Shown: one piece after another, positions 5,305 to 7,266 of the stretch
Layout: every line of letters starts with the position of its first letter
How positions within the stretch are numbered: position 1 is the stretch's first letter
Assembly (NCBI GenBank): GCA_050259035.1
Contig: JBLMZW010000029.1
Span: 1-7,266, forward strand
Direction of reading: 5' to 3'
Length of the DNA stretch: 7,266 bases
Source: JBLMZW01 sp050259035
GTDB taxonomy: Bacteria; Bacillota; Syntrophomonadia; Syntrophomonadales; DTU052
The notes under the pieces: generated by a model
What the model was told of the DNA's origin: nothing
Databases searched by the model: none
What the model saw: only the letters and a program-made list of their open reading frames with translations
Program-made: the position numbers and the translations under genes

Positions 5305-6675
5305 TTACCTTGAAGCGATAGAACGAGCTGCGATTACTCCCGAAACGCTGGCCTGAATGAGCCCCCTGGTTACCCCCGCTCCATCACCTACCGCAAAGAG
5401 ACCTGAAATATTGGTTTCCAATTGGGGAGTAAGTTCAGGACGAGCGGAATAAAACTTGACTTCTATGCCATACAGCAACGTATGATCAGATGCAATACCA
5501 GGAGCCAAACGGTCAAGAGCTTCAATAGCTTCCTTGATAGCCATCATATAACGGTGAGGTAATACCAGGGAAAGATCCCCGGGGACCGCTGCTTTTAAAG
5601 TGGGCGAAACTACTGCCTTTTCCAGCCGGGCCGGAGTGCTGCGCCGGCCTTTCTTTAAATCCCCGTATCTTTGTACTATGACCCCCCCGCTCAGTAAATT
5701 AGCCAGGGATGCTATATAGCGGCCATAGACAATGGGTTCATGAAAAGGTTCAGTGAATTGCTGGCTTACCAGCAAGGCAAAGTTGGTATTAGGGGAACGC
5801 TTTTCCGCCCAGGCATGACCATTAACAGTGATTAAGCCATTGGTGTTTTCCAGAACCACTTCACCGTAGGGATTCATACAAAAGGTTCTTACCGAATCAT
5901 CAAATTCCTTGGAGTAATAAATAATCTTCGACTCCCAGAAGTTATCCGTTATTTCCTCTAAAGTCACAGCCGGAACCTCTACCCTGACCCCAAGGTCCAC
6001 CTGATTGTTTTTGAGTCCCAGGCGCAAGCGCCGGGCTTCAGAGACAAACCATTCGGCACCGTCACGTCCTGGGGCGGCAACTACTACTGGTGCCAGGTAT
6101 TGTCCTTTACGAGTCTTGACTCCTTTAACCCGGCCTTCCTCCACCATAATGGTAATTACCGGTTCATTTTCGTGTATCTCTACCCGGTCTTTAAGGCTAT
6201 TTTTGAAACTACGCAGAATTTTTTGGGTATTTTCCGTGCCCATGTGGCGGATACGGGCGGGTATAAGCTTTAAGTCCGACCGAAGAGCCCGAATCGTAAG
6301 TTTTTCGATCTGGGCGTTGTCCTCGCCAAACACCCGGTCAGGTGCACCGTGACTGACATATATCTCATCTACGTACTCTATCATCTCATGCAGGCGTTCC
6401 TTACCGATGTATTCCTCCAGCCAACCCCCGAATTCGGTAGTTAAAGTTAGCTTGCCGTCAGAAAAAGCACCGGCTCCTCCCCAGCCACACATAATGGAGC
6501 AGGGCCGACACTGGCGGCAGGGCTCCTGTTTGGTACTGGTCGGACACTTGCGCTTGCTGACATCGCGGCCTTTTTCCAGCAGGAGGATCTTTTTAGTGCC
6601 GAGTTTTACCAACTCCAGGGCACAGAATATTCCGGCTGGCCCGGAACCAATTATTATGCAGTCATAGTTGTCCAC
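5305..6675 (-). CDS. FAD-dependent dehydrogenase, COG2509-type, with N-terminal cysteine cluster
   Basis: A 456-aa flavoprotein. Residues 5-35 form an FAD-binding Rossmann start (IIIGSGPAG at 7-15, then a strand ending LLLEKG). A cysteine-rich insert follows: C44, then C53-x2-C56-x2-C59-x3-C63, leading into CGWGGAGAFSDGKL at 63-76. A middle FAD motif APGRDGAEW lies at 201-209. The C-terminus carries the family's GLFAVGDGAG at 425-434, followed by RGLIQASVSG at 437-446, which closes the FAD site. This matches uncharacterised FAD-dependent dehydrogenases (COG2509), which are annotated as NAD(P)/FAD-dependent oxidoreductases of unknown substrate. No signal peptide is seen, so it is cytoplasmic. 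GTG 6675 is the only reasonable start: a TGA codon directly precedes it in frame, and a G-rich AGGGGG site lies upstream. The gene stands alone and converges on the YndM-like gene. Confidence 0.87.
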   Translation of the reverse strand: MDNYDCIIIGSGPAGIFCALELVKLGTKKILLLEKGRDVSKRKCPTSTKQEPCRQCRPCSIMCGWGGAGAFSDGKLTLTTEFGGWLEEYIGKERLHEMIEYVDEIYVSHGAPDRVFGEDNAQIEKLTIRALRSDLKLIPARIRHMGTENTQKILRSFKNSLKDRVEIHENEPVITIMVEEGRVKGVKTRKGQYLAPVVVAAPGRDGAEWFVSEARRLRLGLKNNQVDLGVRVEVPAVTLEEITDNFWESKIIYYSKEFDDSVRTFCMNPYGEVVLENTNGLITVNGHAWAEKRSPNTNFALLVSQQFTEPFHEPIVYGRYIASLANLLSGGVIVQRYGDLKKGRRSTPARLEKAVVSPTLKAAVPGDLSLVLPHRYMMAIKEAIEALDRLAPGIASDHTLLYGIEVKFYSARPELTPQLETNISGLFAVGDGAGVTRGLIQASVSGVIAARSIASR

Positions 6676-6787
6676 TCAGACCGCCCCCTGTTTAGTAGGT
6701 GTACAAAGCCACATAGTCTTAACCACTTTTATCTTTCTGAATGTATGATATCCTAAATGCATAATCTAAACCTTTTTATTATTTTTG

Positions 6788-6796
6788 ATTATATCA
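6788..6796 (-). promoter_or_regulatory. Putative extended -10 promoter of the FAD dehydrogenase gene
   Basis: Read on the minus strand, TGATATAAT is a perfect extended -10 element (TGn-TATAAT). The hexamer 17 bases further upstream, ATGAAG, is a poor -35, as extended -10 promoters allow. It would give a leader of roughly 105 bases before GTG 6675. Confidence 0.42.
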
Positions 6797-6811
6797 TTAG
6801 CATATGACAAC

Positions 6812-6840
6812 TTCATAAATAGTGAGATCGATAGTAGAAT
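6812..6840 (+). promoter_or_regulatory. Putative promoter of holA
   Basis: TTCATA at 6812-6817 and TAGAAT at 6835-6840 are 17 bases apart, a moderate SigA match. The expected start is about 18 bases before the holA ATG, just ahead of its ribosome binding site. Because the upstream neighbour is divergent, holA needs a promoter in this stretch, which adds support. Confidence 0.38.
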
Positions 6841-6864
6841 CATTCCTGAGCAGGAGGGAATTCC

Positions 6865-7266
6865 ATGAAGGAAATTCCGGCGGTGGTGCTGATAACCGGG
6901 GAAGAAGAATATCTGGTTGACCAGGAACTGGTTAACCTTATTGAGCAGATAACAGATCAAGGCCAGTACGAATTTGAGATCATTCGGCTGGATGGTGAGG
7001 AGGTTGACCCCCAGGAGCTGGAACAACAGCTTAAAACCGTAACCCTTTTTTCTTCGGCTCAAATAGTTACCGTAAAAAACCCACCTTGGATGGGAAACCC
7101 CCGGGGGAAGAAAGGAAAGTCAGTTAAGGATTTTGAGAAAGTTATAATTTCATTTTTGGAGCATCCCAACGAAGGGATCTACTTGATCATAACTTGCCGT
7201 GAGGCTACGGCGTCCAACCCCGTGGCTTCGGCTATCAAGAAGAAAGGTGAAATACGAGAAATTAAG
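6865..7266 (+). CDS. holA: DNA polymerase III delta subunit, N-terminal part (3' end outside window)
   Basis: The first 134 codons run in one open frame off the right edge. Delta opens and loads the sliding clamp as part of the clamp-loader complex of the replicative polymerase. AGGAGG at 6852-6857 is spaced 7 bases from ATG 6865. The N-terminus follows the family pattern: a strand and turn VVLITGEEEYLVDQEL at 7-22 (the degenerate nucleotide-binding site of delta, without a Walker A lysine), then an Asp-Gly (RLDGEEVD at 41-48), then LFSSAQIVTVKN at 61-72. The last matches the usual plF...r-v-v-kn segment of HolA. IYLIITCREATASNP at 105-119 matches the strand and loop after it. In many Firmicutes holA lies just downstream of comEC and upstream of rpsT; here it keeps the same order but at a distance. 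Only the C-terminal domains are missing, being outside the window. Confidence 0.9.
   Translation, partial: MKEIPAVVLITGEEEYLVDQELVNLIEQITDQGQYEFEIIRLDGEEVDPQELEQQLKTVTLFSSAQIVTVKNPPWMGNPRGKKGKSVKDFEKVIISFLEHPNEGIYLIITCREATASNPVASAIKKKGEIREIK

Noticed and set aside
6005..6667. Two plus-strand open frames of 115 and 86 codons
   Set aside because: Both are antisense to the FAD dehydrogenase, rich in Arg/Ser/Pro as expected of shadow frames, and lack family features.
6766..7062. 98-codon open frame on the minus strand
   Set aside because: It is antisense to holA, which has a good ribosome binding site and clear family motifs; the minus-strand peptide matches nothing I know and has no usable ribosome binding site.

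Overview
The window reads as chromosomal DNA of a moderate-G+C, endospore-forming Firmicute. The best guess is a clostridial or Peptococcaceae/Desulfotomaculum-type lineage. The reasons are comEA-comEC next to holA, strong AGGAGG ribosome binding sites, frequent TTG and GTG starts, two CotF-type spore coat proteins and a DUF2512 (YndM-like) membrane protein. The genus cannot be fixed from sequence alone.

Layout: (1) 2-2588, late-competence genes: the 3' end of comEA (helix-hairpin-helix DNA receptor) and a complete comEC (DNA uptake channel plus metallo-beta-lactamase-like domain). ComEC homology appears to begin before the first ATG, at a possible ATT start. (2) 2589-2962, a long AT-rich spacer with one possible 34-aa membrane peptide and a strong promoter overlaid by CGTGATAT repeats. 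(3) 2963-3822, a two-gene operon encoding a PadR-family repressor and a DUF2812 membrane protein, closed by a terminator. (4) 3883-4203, a spacer with nothing recognisable. (5) 4204-5167, a same-strand cluster of two CotF-like coat proteins and a YndM-like four-helix membrane protein, closed by a bidirectional terminator. (6) 5305-6675, on the minus strand, a COG2509-type FAD-dependent dehydrogenase with a cysteine cluster. (7) 6865 to the window end, the 5' part of holA (DNA polymerase III delta), with its own ribosome binding site and probable promoter.

How they fit together: comEA and comEC belong to one pathway, bringing single-stranded DNA through the membrane. PadR most likely represses its own operon, including the DUF2812 partner. 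The coat genes and the YndM-like gene look like a sporulation or stationary-phase cluster. In Bacillus subtilis comEC is followed closely by holA (yqeN); here about 4.3 kb of unrelated genes lies between them, so the middle of the window looks like accessory cargo in a conserved neighbourhood. I see no CRISPR array, transposase, rRNA, tRNA or phage gene, and no convincing new multi-gene system. The most unusual signals are the apparent ATT start of comEC and the repeat-decorated PadR promoter.
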